A stretch of DNA of 64,000 bases from Oxytricha trifallax (GCA_000711775.1 ARYC01000063.1:1-64000); one strand, 5' to 3'; counted from the stretch's first letter, positions 1 to 12,205 are shown. Made by a program: numbers and translations. The notes: generated from the sequence alone by a model not told the origin.

Positions 1-793
1 AGTTAAGATGCAACAGTCACTAGTTTGAATTATATTTGAGTAGATCATTATTTAAATTTAATTAACTAATCAACTAACTAAAAATGGAAATTTAGCTTTT
101 TTATCATCTTTTCTGACTTTTTTTATTTTTGTTCATCAATCAAGTAGATGCTGTAGCTGATCTTCAAGTTTTTTCATAATTTTCATAGATATCTTCAGGG
201 TATCTTCAGGATATCTTCCTTAAAAATTTTAAAGTGTGGAGAGTGTGGAGCCCAATATTGACAATAATAGTAGTAATAGCACTAATAATCTCAACTTCAA
301 GCATTATTATGAGTCTGGGATTTTTCAAAAAACATCTTGTTTTTCTAAAATTCATAGATGTGATACCTAATGTTGAAAATGATGATGATGAAGATGATGT
401 TGATGAAAACTAAGAAAAAATCAGTGATGTAAAATTTTGAAATTCTCTAGAATTTCAACCAGACTCATAATAATGCTTGATTTTGAGATTATTAGTGCTA
501 TTACTACTATTATTGTCAATATTGGGCTCCACACTCTCCATACTCTCCACACTCTCCACACTTTAAATTTATTAAGGAAGATATCCTGAAGATACCCTGA
601 AGATATCTATGAAAATTATGAAAAAACTTTAAGATCAGCTACAGCATCTACTTGATCGATGAACAAAAATAATAAAAATCAGAAAAGATGATAAAAAAGC
701 TAAAATTCCATTTTTAGTTAGTTGATTAGTTAATTAAATTTAAATAAGGATCTACTCAATATAATTCAAACTAGTGACTGTTGCATCTTAACT
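1..793. repeat. Long foldback (inverted repeat), cut by window start
   Basis: The first bases, AGTTAAGATGCAACAGTCAC, return as their reverse complement at the right end (…GTGACTGTTGCATCTTAACT, ending at 793). The arms are about 1-320 and 458-793, with a short GAT-rich centre (about 379-403). Each arm carries a cluster of GATATCTTC-type nonamers (188-219; complement at 575-609) and a CTCTCCACA-type short tandem that is longer in the right arm (about 524-564). Because pairing starts at base 1, the element probably extends upstream of the window. No ORF of note. It is most likely a foldback/MITE-type transposon; the GATATCTTC cluster also occurs in the foldback at 10.2-11.1 kb and in the TIRs at 36.1-43.0 kb. 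Confidence 0.9.
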
Positions 794-3700
794 CATCTAT
801 ATTGAGATGATCATAATTTTATTTAATCTTTTTTTTGATTTAATTTTAACTGTCTCCCCATTTTAATTATACTCGCTTAATAATGAAATTGAATAAAAGT
901 AAATGCTTGCTTCGACATTTATATGGCATACTAAAGTCTGTATTATTTTATAAAATAAACTTAAATATCTAATCACTTTCACTTTTTGCATCAGTGTATA
1001 ATTCTTAAAAATTCTTAAAACACAAATAGTATATTGTACATTATTCTTATTTTGTACATTGATTAGCACTGATACACTGAACTTTTTCTACATTTCGTGT
1101 ACAATTTTCGGAATTGTAAATTAGTTTCTGTACATTTTATAGGGCAATTTATACAGGGATTTCGTGTACACTATACAATTGTACATTCACACTTTTACTA
1201 GTTAAAATAAATGAATATTAAATTTAATTTATCTATATTAAAAAACATGACAGTTAATATTTGGGGTTTGTTACTCTGTATTTCAAATTATCCTGATTTA
1301 CCTATTTGCTTTCTATTTTATCAATAATAGACTATAAATAATTAATCAATATTAAAATTAATATAACATTTTGAGTCGCTTAATTTTAAATATATTAAGA
1401 TATAGACTTTTGCAGAATAGATTTATAGAGCTAATTAAAATGAAATTTATTATTCCAAGTATTTATAGAGTCATAAATGCATAATCTTTTTAAAAGTAGT
1501 CATTTCAAATAATAATTTTATTTTATGAATAATATATTTTGTATTAGCTTTATTTGTATTTGTTAAAATTTTATTAAATCAAATATAAAATTTAATTAAT
1601 TATGGATTAGAAAAGGCGCAAAATTGTGTTTCATTAAGTTATCATTTATTTACTTAACTTCACTATTAAATAATGTTATTAAATAAAATAAAATTCTTAT
1701 TTATAAGCAATAATAACGTACTGTAATTTGTTGTATCATTAGTATCTTTACGTAATTAATTACTTCCAGATTCTTCATTTTCATCGTCTTATTCTGGATA
1801 TTGTAATTGTGAATAATTTATATAATTCAACTAACTTATATTCTGAATTAGTACTGTGTTTTTGTATCAAATGATTAATTTTTTTTCATTTTACTTGCCA
1901 TTTTTATTTTCATCTTAACCCAAAATAGATAGTAATAGAATTAACCTTTCTTATTTTTTAAAGGATTTTGAGCTTTTTGCTTATATTTAGTAAATATAAA
2001 TTAATTATGATTAAAATTTTGTTTTATCGGCAAAGCAAAATATCTCTTCTTACTATAATGATATTAATCAAAAAATATTGAGATGAAGAAACTAAATTTT
2101 AAAAAATTATATTCCAATTATATATGATATTCAAATCCATAAGTCAATCTATTATTTATATGAATAAATCCACTATTTTTTTTATATAATTTTAATAATT
2201 ATCATTTAAAACAATTCTGATGTTGTCTACAAAACTTAGTATAAAATCCTTTCTGAAGATTTTTTATAGACATCCTAGCAGTTTAATGAATTTCATAAAA
2301 TCTTATAAGAGATCAACGGTGTCCTCATAGAAAGAGTCAGTTGCATGATAAGAAATAAATGGTACTCAGTAATATATTGATGATTATTGCTGATGAGTTA
2401 GATATCTCTGATTAGAGCAAGAAAAAGTATTATCATTCGTAATAAAAGTATTAATAATGAATCTACTCATTATCAAAGTATTCTTATCAATCTTAGCTTT
2501 ATAAAAGGTAGTATTAATTATAATAATTAAATCTTAAATGGAGATGAAACAAGATATTCGCTGCAGAAATATTAATTATTCATGCGCAACTACAAAATTA
2601 TTCTAAAATAATTGTGATGCCTGTACATCTTTGACCTGGTACTCCAAGACTTTAAATTTAGTATTGTACAAATTTCAGTCTGCTAAAAAACATTAGTAGA
2701 GTCATTTTTAATGTGAAATAACTATTTATTTACTAGAAATAAAGCGTTAACTATACAACATTAGCTCTTGTCATGTAGTTTAACATATAATCACATTGTA
2801 CGAAAATAAATTCACTAAAAGAGTTGCCTTGGAGATTTCTAATATACTATAATATAAATACGATAAAGTATTATATTTTGAACCTACAATAAAGACCATT
2901 ACCAAACAAATTGAAGCCCTATTTCTTGTTCAAAAAATAAACAATTTCATAAATCGTTCGTGTCAAAATACTTGCCTGTTCAAAGTTTGTGAGATGATTT
3001 CTCTAATTAATTATTTTTCTATTAAACATGTCATTGCCTCACTAATAAATCTTAAGCATTTTAAACAATAATATTTTTTTGTGTAATAAACAGTTAATAA
3101 ATGCAATAGGATGCTATTTATTACACTAATAGCTGGATATGAATAAGCAAGTTAAGACAAACTAAAAGTCCTACTATTTTTAATGATAACTCTGCAAAGA
3201 TTTTACTTTTAGTGGCAATTAACGAATGTTGAAAGTATCTCATAACAAATTCATTGACATAAAATGAAAGTCAATTTTTTTCATTTAAAATGTACAATCT
3301 ATTAACAAGCACAACTTGATATGCTTTGTTCTTTATATACTTAAAACAAATCACGATAGAAACACAGCTATTCTAGTGACTATAATAAAGTTAAAAAGAG
3401 ACAAGTGTAGTGGCCAAGAAGAGAATACTGAACCAAAAAGTTAATTATCAAAGATATAAAATGCCCAACACTGAGTACACTTCAAAATTTTTCTATCAGT
3501 TTTTTAGATTTTCATGACTATTCTAGTCAAGTTGGTTAGAGAGACTAGATTCATTGATCAATATTTCAAAACTAAGAAAAATGTGCGTCAAAAGAGGGAA
3601 AATATGTATCATATAAGAAAAGAACTTCTTAATATTTAAAAATAACTTAAAGTTTAGTAAAATTTATCTTTGGATTAATATTCAAGCAAATGCTGCTTTA

Positions 3701-4319
3701 GTAAATATAATTATAACTGCTTGTTATTTTATTTATTAATAAAGAAATAATTCTTTAAATCATATTTTTTTATCATCATTTTCATATTTGTAGTATTCAA
3801 ACAACAACTTTACCCTTTTTATTTACATTATCATGATATAAATTTATATTAGAATTTAAATAAAAATGTTCTTTTTTCCAATTAATTTTTTTTCTATTAA
3901 TTATTAAAGCAATAAATTAAAGTATTAGAGATAAAAAATTATATAAAACAAATAAATTTGTGTAGCATTAATTTATTTCTAGCTTTATCCATAGATTAAT
4001 TCAAGTTTTTATCTTATTAACACTCATTGGTCCAGTGAACAATAATAAATAAAAATAAATATTTCATTGAAGAACTCAAATAATATATTTAATCTAATAT
4101 AGCTTGTCATTAGTTATTATAAAAACAATAATGAAAAGTGATTTAATGCTATTTTCAATAAAATTAATTTATAATTCATTTTTAATTAATTTATTTTAAT
4201 AAAATATAATCATACACGTCTATTTAGATTTAGTAGATTTGATTTAACTTTTAAATCTTAAAATATATAATTCTTAATATTACAAAAAATACTTATCATA
4301 CTTCATTCACTATAGTGGT
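794..4319. other. AT-rich stretch without a recognisable gene
   Basis: Very AT-rich DNA with no frame, in any of the three candidate codes, that I recognise or that keeps a protein-like composition over a useful length. A weak code-27 frame lies around 3,370-3,650 (+), but it has no family motif. No tRNA, rRNA, tandem array or clean inverted repeat was seen. Confidence 0.5.
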
Positions 4320-5075
4320 CTAGTTCGCTATCACATTGTGTGGTCTACCAAAGACCTCTAAGTAAGAGGCATCTGGGACTACTCTTTCCGCAATGTCATG
4401 TATTTCATCTGGTTTTTATGAAGCCTCTCTCATCAGGCTTACTATAACGTTCAAGCTTTGTTTAAATTTCGTGAACTGCATATTGCTCTCATACTCGCCT
4501 TTGACACCAACTAAGCACAATTCCATTCCATGATGCAGGTACCTGCCAGGGCCTTTAAAGATATTTCCTTTCTTATAAAGCTTAAACCATACAATTGTCT
4601 CTATTCATCTGTATCCATGAAACTTAAAGAAGTCTAGAGCCACTTACGGCTTCCCGTTTGTCACCCACATTAAGAAGAAACCAATTTTATTGACATGTTT
4701 TTGATTTTTTTGTCCAAAAATAAATTGTATTCAAGGTCCATCATAGTAGATTCCCAGGGTAGTCCATAATAATTGCTCTAAATAAGATCTTATCACTTTA
4801 TAGTTACTTTGCTCTTAAAGAGGTCTACACTGTATATACAGTTACGTCACATCTAATAAGATTGGGAGGTCTGCTCATGTTGTCATAAGTGAGGTCTTAG
4901 TTGGCGAGGTTCTATGATTCTTTATCTTGATGTAGCTTAAGTTTGCTTCACACTCCTTCTTGTACTGACAAAGTTGTTGGTGATATCTGTATCTTCTGTA
5001 GCATTTGTCATAAATATATACTTCTTGGAGAGAAACTCTTCTACTTTGACCATCGCATGGTCTCTCTCATAGTGT
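4320..5075 (-). pseudogene. MT-A70 family adenine methyltransferase relic, copy 1
   Basis: Read on the minus strand with TAA/TAG=Gln and TGA=Trp, the C-terminal half of an MT-A70 (METTL/MTA-type) N6-adenine methyltransferase is clear: GFFLMWVTNGKP (about 4,648-4,684), then GYRWIETIVWFK with its first Trp encoded by TGA, KGPGRYLHHGMELCLVGVKG (about 4,495-4,560), SQKPDEIHDIAERVVP and LEVFGRPHN near the end (about 4,330-4,420). Upstream are ADLPNLIRCDV and a segment MDYPG/W where the family has the catalytic DPPW, so the active-site motif is altered, and the frame shifts there at least once. Family members methylate adenine in DNA or RNA using S-adenosylmethionine. Its neighbour on the plus strand is a DD34E transposase, 0.3 kb away. 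I call it a relic because of the frame changes; a recently active copy with sequencing errors is the alternative. Confidence 0.8.
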
Positions 5076-5384
5076 TTGTAAATAGCATACCTACTCCCTT
5101 CCAACTAACAACTATAAACCATTGTTAAAAAGTTATTATTAATTAATTTATAAAACAACTTCTTCAAAATATAATACATATACTTTATGAGTAAAATATA
5201 TAAAAAAAAAACATGTAAAAATGTTTACATAAAAATATATTTGTATATTACTTGGTGCTGGTTCTAATATCATGAAAATAATGCATGTTTAGGAATAAAA
5301 TTTAAATTTTATATTATTTATAATTATTATTAATTGTGTAATAAATCACTCTTAATTTATTACAATTCATTCTAGAATTAAGGT

Positions 5385-6366
5385 TCCCAGATTGTTTCAA
5401 CATCAATAAACCTGCCTATGTTTTTCTATTTCATAAGTATCGAAAATTTCTAAGACCCCATTCCCAACAGTCTAATGAGTACTTACTTTAAAGAAATTTG
5501 ATGAGTGGAATTTAAGTCCTGATTGCAAATTAAGATATGTGAACCAAATGTTTCAATGTCTGACAGGTTAGAAGTAAAGATCAAAAAAGTTAAACGCAAA
5601 TCACATTGAATTTCTCTCAATTGATAAATGCTTAAAACAATTTGCAGGTTTCACTTTATAAAAAAGATGACAATTGCTTCATAGGCAGTTTCCTGAGATA
5701 AGAGTATCCCCATCCACACTTTGTAAACTTTATCAAAACTTAAGAATCAAACACAAAGCTGTTTTGTCGATCAAAACAAAAACGGAAAAGTAAATCCTAA
5801 ACTATAGAAAGTAGCTCTCTGATATGCAAAACCATATCCTAAAGTTAAGAAAAGATAACTACTGCTTATTTGTTGATGAAACAATCTTCTCATTCAATAC
5901 CTAAGTAAAGGTCGAGTATTATAGTTAGGACAAAAATATTTACTAAAGCAATAGGAGTAGATATCTAATGTAGTTTTTGCTATATAAGAGTCTAAGGGCC
6001 TTGAGTTCTATAAAATTTATAAGAAGTCAGTAGACATCTAAAAATTCATAGAATTATGCAATGAGCTAAAAGGGAAAACTGGTTTAAGAAAAGTTGCTAT
6101 TGTGTGAGATGATTTAAGAGTGCATCACATCAAAATCGTCAAAGATACACTCGACTATTTAGAGATCCCACAAGCATTTTGCCGTCCTTATTCACCACAA
6201 ACAAGCCCAATTGAAAATTAATTTAGCTTGCAAAAATAAATTGTGTAGAAGAGATTAGCAGAAAAGGTTAACTTAGAGTTCTTAGAATATGATTAGTATA
6301 AATTAATGTTTAGTTAAAATAAAATATTAAATTAGAATTGTTTAGATGGAGTGTCCATTCCTATTT
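5385..6366 (+). pseudogene. DD34E transposase (IS630/Tc1-mariner type), copy 1
   Basis: The code-27 reading gives a nearly full transposase. An N-terminal helix-turn-helix-like part contains LQKRWQLLHRQFPEIRVSPS (W from TGA). The first catalytic Asp lies in CLFVDETIFSF, the second in VAIVWDDLRVHH, and the Glu in PYSPQTSPIENQFS. Exactly 34 residues separate the second Asp (the D after VW) from the Glu, the DD34E spacing of Tc1-like and ciliate Tec/TBE-type transposases. Gln at several places is TAA/TAG. One frameshift lies just after RSRYLM (about 5,965), where the frame moves to FAIQESKGLEFYKIYKKS. The enzyme would cut and paste its element at TA-type targets (family knowledge). It sits between the MT-A70 relic and protein X. 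The start is uncertain; the frame is open from about 5,385. Confidence 0.85.
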
Positions 6367-6924
6367 AGCTCCTTTAATTAATATCTTCCTCAAAGTGGCC
6401 TTGGATAATTTATCTCATCTATTAATCATTTGTTCAAGGAGCTTTAAAGTTCGAAAAGCTCATAGCCAACTCTCGTTTTATTTGTTGCTTGAGCGCAACT
6501 ATATATCTACTGCTCTCCTTCAATAAGTGAATTTTTTTTCCTGGTTTTTCTATATATTAATAATGGTTGTAATAATGTTTTTCTTAATTTAAGTATATCG
6601 ATGCTTGGTCAGCTTCTTATAAAACCCCATGATTCATTTAAGAATGTAAATAAGGCGTTAAGAATAAACAGATCAAGTTTAATTGCTAAAATAGAAATAA
6701 TTAGAATAATATATTGATTAAAGATTATTAACTGATCAGAAATTAAAATTGATTCCAACAATTTAAAAAACATTAGTAGGATCATTTAACTTTAACAAGA
6801 AAACAATCTCTAACAATTATAAATAAGTTTTGGCTATCTCTAAAAATTTTAACTAATAAGATAACAAAGTCTCCTCAACCAACCACTCGTAAGTATATTT
6901 ATCTGTACTTTATTCATTTCCTTC
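6367..6924. other. Intergenic, AT-rich
   Basis: Space between the transposase relic and the convergent protein X gene. Apart from short chance frames I see no gene and no clear inverted repeat that would mark an element end. Confidence 0.4.
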
Positions 6925-7491
6925 TCAATTTACCCTTATTTTTAGTCTTAAATGAATCAAGGGGTTTTACCACTAACTGGAGATCTTGATAAAGTATCTT
7001 TTCTCTTCATTGTGATAGGGATCAGTTCTAACGTCTTATGCATGGTGAAATAAAGTCTCCAAGTATTATATCTATAAAGTATGTAGCACATTGAAAACGA
7101 AAGTTCTGTCGATCTGTTTCTTTTTTTATTCATTATCTGGTAAGAAGCTTTGAATCTCAGAACTGTGATAGATTTAATTTAGAATGCTAGAGACTGAATG
7201 TTCTTCATACTTAGGTATATTTAAAAGCTTTACATCACTTTTATTTAGGACTTGCTTTTCTTCTTGCAAAATTTATCTCAAAAAGTCTTTGTTGATTGTT
7301 TCAATAGGTGGTAAATATAAATTTACTGGGTTGCAAATATATATTTACTATAAAGAAATAACTAAATACATATATTAATACTTACAGATCTCTGTGAGAT
7401 ATTTGTAAATGTCAATCTTTGATCTGAACCTACCATATAACTCTCCTTGTGCTATTTTCAGCATTTCCTGGTCATTTTTTTCTTCTTCCAT
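6925..7491 (-). CDS. Protein X, copy 1 (unknown family, intact 188 codons)
   Basis: On the minus strand an ATG at 7,491 opens a frame of 188 sense codons (TAA/TAG=Gln, TGA=Trp not needed) that ends at TGA 6,927-6,925. I do not recognise the family, but it is clearly homologous to the gene at 61,609-62,371: shared stations are YGRFRSKIDIYKYL, LYLPPIETINKDFLRQI, VLNKSDVKLLNIPKYEEHSV, a hydrophilic linker, then RTFVFNVLHTLQIQYLETLF. The residues between YLTEI and NLYLPP may be a 60-nt in-frame intron (it starts GTAAGTATT and could end at AACCCAG), because the second copy has a much shorter spacer there. Charged, soluble, no signal peptide or membrane segment. It lies beside a DD34E transposase and an MT-A70 gene, as does copy 2, so it is probably a transposon accessory protein. 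Function unknown. Confidence 0.7.
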
Positions 7492-7969
7492 AAACCTTAT
7501 GGAGGTCCTTTTTTAATTTTGGATGTTGCTCTTTTAGAAATCTATATTGTAAAGATAGTTTCTACAATTTATTGATTAAATTACTATATGATAATGAAGT
7601 TTGCTTAAAGAAGTTATTAAGAGGTACTTAGAATTCTTTAGTTTCATCATGGCTTTCCAATAAACACATAGAAAATTATGTGAAGTTCACAAAAAATCAC
7701 AATTAATCACAAAACTTTATTTACAATTAAAAAACTTGGAGATTACTTACTTAAAATTATCATGTCCAAATGTCAAAGTTATTATGCTGGATAAAGTTCA
7801 CTATTTATTGTGATTTTTTCATTTTTCAAAGCTGATGGGTGCGTTCTTCTCGATTAAATTTAAGGTTATTAATTATGTTTACTTGTTTTAAATAAATTTA
7901 TTAACTTAAATTTGATTATATACTAATATAATAATTAAATTACCACTTTAAACAAGTTGTATACTTAAT

Positions 7970-8278
7970 ATGGTTAAAACACTCATCTACGATAAAAGTG
8001 AGGACGTTGAATTTTCTGATAATTTAGACATGCGGTATAGTCAAAATAAATAGAAAAGTTGTGACGAGTAAGATTGCTCTTGGTCATGCTCCTAGAGTTA
8101 AACTATCAAGCGCAAAAGAGTGTCAAAGTTTTCCAAGAAAAATTAAAAGCTGTTTAAGAAAGTAACTAATGCTCGCATAGAAGCCACAATGGAGGCAACT
8201 GAAAATTTCAAGTTAACTTTTAATGAGGTCAAGAATATAACTCCTTTACTTGAACAGAGTGAATTTGATGAAAATTAG
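7970..8278 (+). CDS. Small basic, Cys-containing hypothetical protein
   Basis: The ATG at 7,970 opens about 102 codons before a cluster of TAG codons (8,276-8,296); one of these may act as a real, context-dependent stop, since the sequence then turns AT-rich and protein-unlike. The product starts MVKTLIYDKSEDVEF, has a cysteine patch SCDEQDCSWSC, then a strongly basic stretch (TIKRKRVSKFSKKNQKLFKK) like a nuclear localisation or nucleic-acid-binding segment, and an acidic tail. Gln is encoded by TAA/TAG at several places. No family recognised. It lies 0.5 kb upstream of the divergent protein X gene and could be a fourth gene of the same transposon; that is inference only. Confidence 0.45.
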
Positions 8279-9409
8279 AATTAGTTAATAATGTAGAAAA
8301 TCAATAAAACTAGATATAAGTTGCAGTCTATATTTATTTAATCCTAATATAACACATTGATATTTTAAATAATTAAAATTAATAAATAGTTTGTTCACAT
8401 TTTTCTTAGGACTATTTACTATTAAGCTTTTTATTTTAATGATGTAACTATTAGTCACTCATTCGATTTTATTATAAGACTACTACATTAAAATAATATT
8501 TTCATTTAAGAACTTCTAATACTAGAAACAAATCAAACACAACTTTACAAGCTGAAATCTATTTCTTAAATTACAATAATATTATATTTAATTATTCTAT
8601 TATTTATAATAAATTTAATTATAAATGCGCTTTTTATTAAAATTTATAACTTTTTCTCCATCTCTAAATTCACATCATTAACAGTGAATAATCTTAAGTT
8701 TGTTGCTTTTTTTTAGCAACATAATATTTCAATATTTAAGTTATTCTATTTTTCTGAAAAATGAACACTGAATTAGAGGATTGGTTATAAATAAAGTTTT
8801 AAGGAGTGTAATAATTGTAACTTTCCAAAACTAATTCATTAAGAAATAATAACATCTTTGCGATATTATTTTATAGTTATAAAACAAAGATGTATATAGA
8901 AAGTCTTAATTGATAACGCATGAGTAGAAACTTCAAACAAGACTTAGCATTAATCGATAAACCTATATCATTCAATCTAACATTGAGCTATAAAGTAAAA
9001 CCTCTCTGATTGTTTTTTGATTAAAAATTTATTAATACCTAATTTTATTAAGTTCTTATTATATAATACACTTTTTATAAATATTTATAGATTTCTTTGA
9101 TTATTAATAATCTCAATTTCTAAACAAATTCGACCTAAATAAACATGAGATGATTAATCTCCTGATAATTTGAAAGATAGATCTTAAGATCAGACATCAG
9201 ACTAATACATAACCACACCTATTTAAATTTAGAATCAGCTCCTCTAAAATTTGACGAAATATCTCTTATAGTAGAAAAAATTGCTGACTCTTGCTATCCA
9301 TCACTAAGCTAGTAAAGTATAGAATGATATTTATGAACATTTACTTTAGCGTAAACATTTTGACATAATATAAACATTTGGACATTTACTACCATAAGCA
9401 GTTGTCGTG
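8279..9409. other. AT-rich spacer before the helicase-like gene
   Basis: Mostly AT-rich with no gene. In about 9,225-9,400 (+) the code-27 frame reads protein-like with several TGA=Trp (for example LIVEKIADSCYPSLSQQSIE), so the helicase-like gene may begin further upstream than the ATG I chose. Confidence 0.4.
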
Positions 9410-12205
9410 ATGAATCTATTTCTAGCTACGAAAGAACAGGAATACAAGTCCGAAGGATGGTTACTGTTAAAGATGATTGCACCTTGTCTAAACTCTTGTG
9501 AGGATTTTGACTTTATTGATTAAGATAATTTTTCTTATTTCGAATCAATTATTAAGAGTATTGTAATTGAAATATTAGAAAACTGTTTTGAAGCAAACAT
9601 TGGACTTATAAAATTGAGCTTGCTAATCAAGCCCGATGTAATCACTGAGCTGGGTTAAAGCTAATAAGAGTTGCTCTCTCTCTTAGTTAGGCATTATAAG
9701 CGAGTTTATCACTCAGGATGTTGCTAAAATAATTTGTTAAAAACCTCAAAACTTTCTTTGGCAAGAGACGATGATAAAATAAGTGACTTTCTAGAACGAT
9801 GAGCGGCTTCTGGCAATAACTGTACTTAGAAATATAAAGGTCCAGCAAGACGAGGGTCAATATTTAAGGAGGCTACTCTTCTTGCTAAGCTAGAGACAAG
9901 TTTTATATAAGTTGATACTTGACAAAGTTGAAATCACATTGAACCTTCACAGTTTGATATTAGTGATTGAGAGTTTCAAAGACTAACCGTTGACAATTAT
10001 CGAGGCTATTCTCAAAGAAGATGAGTCTGAATGGATTAAGTGTGCAGTCAAGGCAAAATAAAGAGAACTTTCTATTTCTGATACGAGAAAAGAATATGAT
10101 GCTGCAAAAATGATTGAGCAACTTAGCCTAAGTTATAATATTAAGACCTCTAATAACTTGGAAGAGCTAATCTCTTTTTTTAAAATTTTAGATTTTACAA
10201 ACGAGACTTACTAGCCCTCTCAATATTAAGTGAGTAAAATCGATTTGAGGAGATTATAAGAAAAGAAATGAAAAACACAATTAACTCTGTAATTACTAAT
10301 GCAAAATAGATTGATGTATTATTAATGTCATCATTTCAAATCAATTTTAAGGATTTAATCATCAACTTTATTTAATTAATCAAACATGGTGGAATATTAA
10401 TTCTTATTTTTTCAACTTTTCGGATTCATTTCTATTTTAGGGCATCTAAATCTTCACTTCCACTGATTACTATAAGAAAGCTGTAGTTGAGTGTTTTTTC
10501 TCAAAAATTTTTAGATATCTTCAGGATATCTTCCTAAAAATAAATTAAAAAATTACAATTTTACAGCAGTAATAGCAGCAACAATAACAACAATATCAAT
10601 AACAGTAGAATAAATATCAGTAACAATAAATATTTTAAATATTTTTAAATAAGATTTTATTGTTACTGATATTTATTCTACTGTTATTGATATTGTTGTT
10701 ATTGTTGCTGCTATTACTGCTGTAAAATTGTAATTTTTTAATTTATTTTTAGGAAGATATCCTGAAGATATCTAAAAATTTTTGAGAAAAAACACTCAAC
10801 TACAGCTTTCTTATAGTAATCAGTGGAAGTGAAGATTTAGATGCCCTAAAATAGAAATGAATCCGAAAAGTTGAAAAAATAAGAATTAATATTCCACCAT
10901 GTTTGATTAATTAAATAAAGTTGATGATTAAATCCTTAAAATTGATTTGAAATGATGACAGTTAATAATACATCAATCTATTTTGCATTAGTAATTACAG
11001 AGTTAATTGTGTTTTTCATTTCTTTTCTTATAATCTCCTCAAATCGATTTTACTTACTTAATAGTAAGCAATAATTGCAAGCATAGTTATCGGTGCTAAT
11101 TAGGATCGCACTTTAGTTGACATGCCAATAGCTTCAGGCAAGATTTGGATACAGCCACTGATTGGTTACTATTATGCTTTAAAAGTATAATAAATAACAA
11201 TTATTGAACCCAATGAGAACTTAAAAAATTAGACAGATGAAATACTTGGCTCCATTCATGAAGATTCTCGTGTTGTTGATATAGTAGTTTATCACAGGCA
11301 TTCGTTTAAGGATGAAATAGTGATACTGAATGAGTTATATACTATAATTTACAACAGCTCATTTTTTTCCCTTGGCAATGTAATAACAGGACTGTGGCAA
11401 TTTTCGAATAAAAAGGTAATACAGCGGTTGTTGAAAAGACAATTAAAAAACCAAAAATATTAAGCTTTCAATCAGAGCTGCTCTTCCCAAAACAACTTAA
11501 AGAATAATATCAATGTGAAGTGATTCTGTCTAAAGACAAAGCTGATGTCCAGTCATCACTTTTATCTGAAGTATCGAAGAGGTGTAAATGTGAGCCTCTT
11601 AATATAATAGTAAACTCTTGCGATTTTGAGGAATTCAAACTTAAGTTACAAAGAGGGAATAAGTTTGAAATTTATCTATCAGATGATAAATAATGCAGAC
11701 AGCAAATCAGAGAAAAGGAAATAGGGATTTTACTAATGAAAGATATCAGTAATGTGGTTAGTGATAAAAAGTTTAAGAGGGATGCTATTGTAATGATAGC
11801 ATGCGCTGTGTGCTCCAAAGGAAAACTATAGTAAATGTTTAGCCGAGGTAAAAAATGTTAAGGATAATCAAGAGGATGTATATTCGTCTAAGAGTGGGAA
11901 AATGAAGCAGTATTCTAGCAGCGTTTGAGATCAGTAGGCAACCAAAAAGTAAAAGACTTCATGACTTGGTAAAACTTCTATGGAAAAAGCGAAGCAACTA
12001 GAGATTCAGCGACTATATTGAATATTCATAGATGTGCGACCAAGTCTTATCTACTTTGAAGGATCTGGAAAATACAATTAGATACAAGTTTTATTAGCAA
12101 GTTACTAAGGGCTTGGAGATGTGAATCTGCTCCATTAATGAAGAAAAATAGTTTGATTTAAGTTTAAAGTATTAGATGATGTAATATGTATTTCGAATTA
12201 ATTAA
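9410..12205 (+). pseudogene. SF2 helicase-like gene, split by a palindromic insert
   Basis: Two code-27 blocks flank the palindrome at 10,224-11,063. The 5' block starts at ATG 9,410 (MNLFLATKEQEYKSEGW) and runs through HIEPSQFDISDWEFQRLT, with Trp from TGA, to LSISDTRKEYDAAKMIEQL. The 3' block has an SF2 helicase pattern: a Q-rich lead (SKQQLQAQ), motif I DRTLVDMPIASGKIW (11,104-11,148; GSGKT expected), EPNENLKNQTDE like motif Ia, motif II VILNELY (D-E expected, about 11,320-11,340), LGNVITGLWQF, and a C-terminal domain with VSDKKFKRDAIVMIACAV and QQMFSRGKKCQGQSRG resembling motif VI (about 11,829-11,870). Frameshifts occur near 10,005, 11,103, 11,410-11,520 and 12,000. The changed motif I and II residues and the insert make it inactive. 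The narrower family is not known; it may belong to the transposon cluster upstream. Confidence 0.6.
10224..11063. mobile_element. 840-bp near-perfect palindrome (foldback element)
   Basis: The ends are TATTAAGTGAGTAAAATCG and, inverted, the same with one change (…CGATTTTACTTACTTAATA, ending 11,063). The arms (about 10,224-10,640 and 10,650-11,063) match almost base for base, separated by a tiny AT centre. GATATCTTC repeats lie at about 10,507-10,535 and complementarily at about 10,752-10,780, next to CAA/TAA-type trinucleotide runs. No coding capacity. It interrupts the helicase-like gene just upstream of its motif I, so it arrived after that gene. Likely a non-autonomous foldback transposon; I could not define a target duplication. 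Confidence 0.9.

Noticed and set aside
863..5128. Short standard-code ORFs (for example 863-1,069 and 4,943-5,128)
   Set aside because: They are chance frames in AT-rich DNA or, for 4,943-5,128, the wrong strand of the MT-A70 relic.
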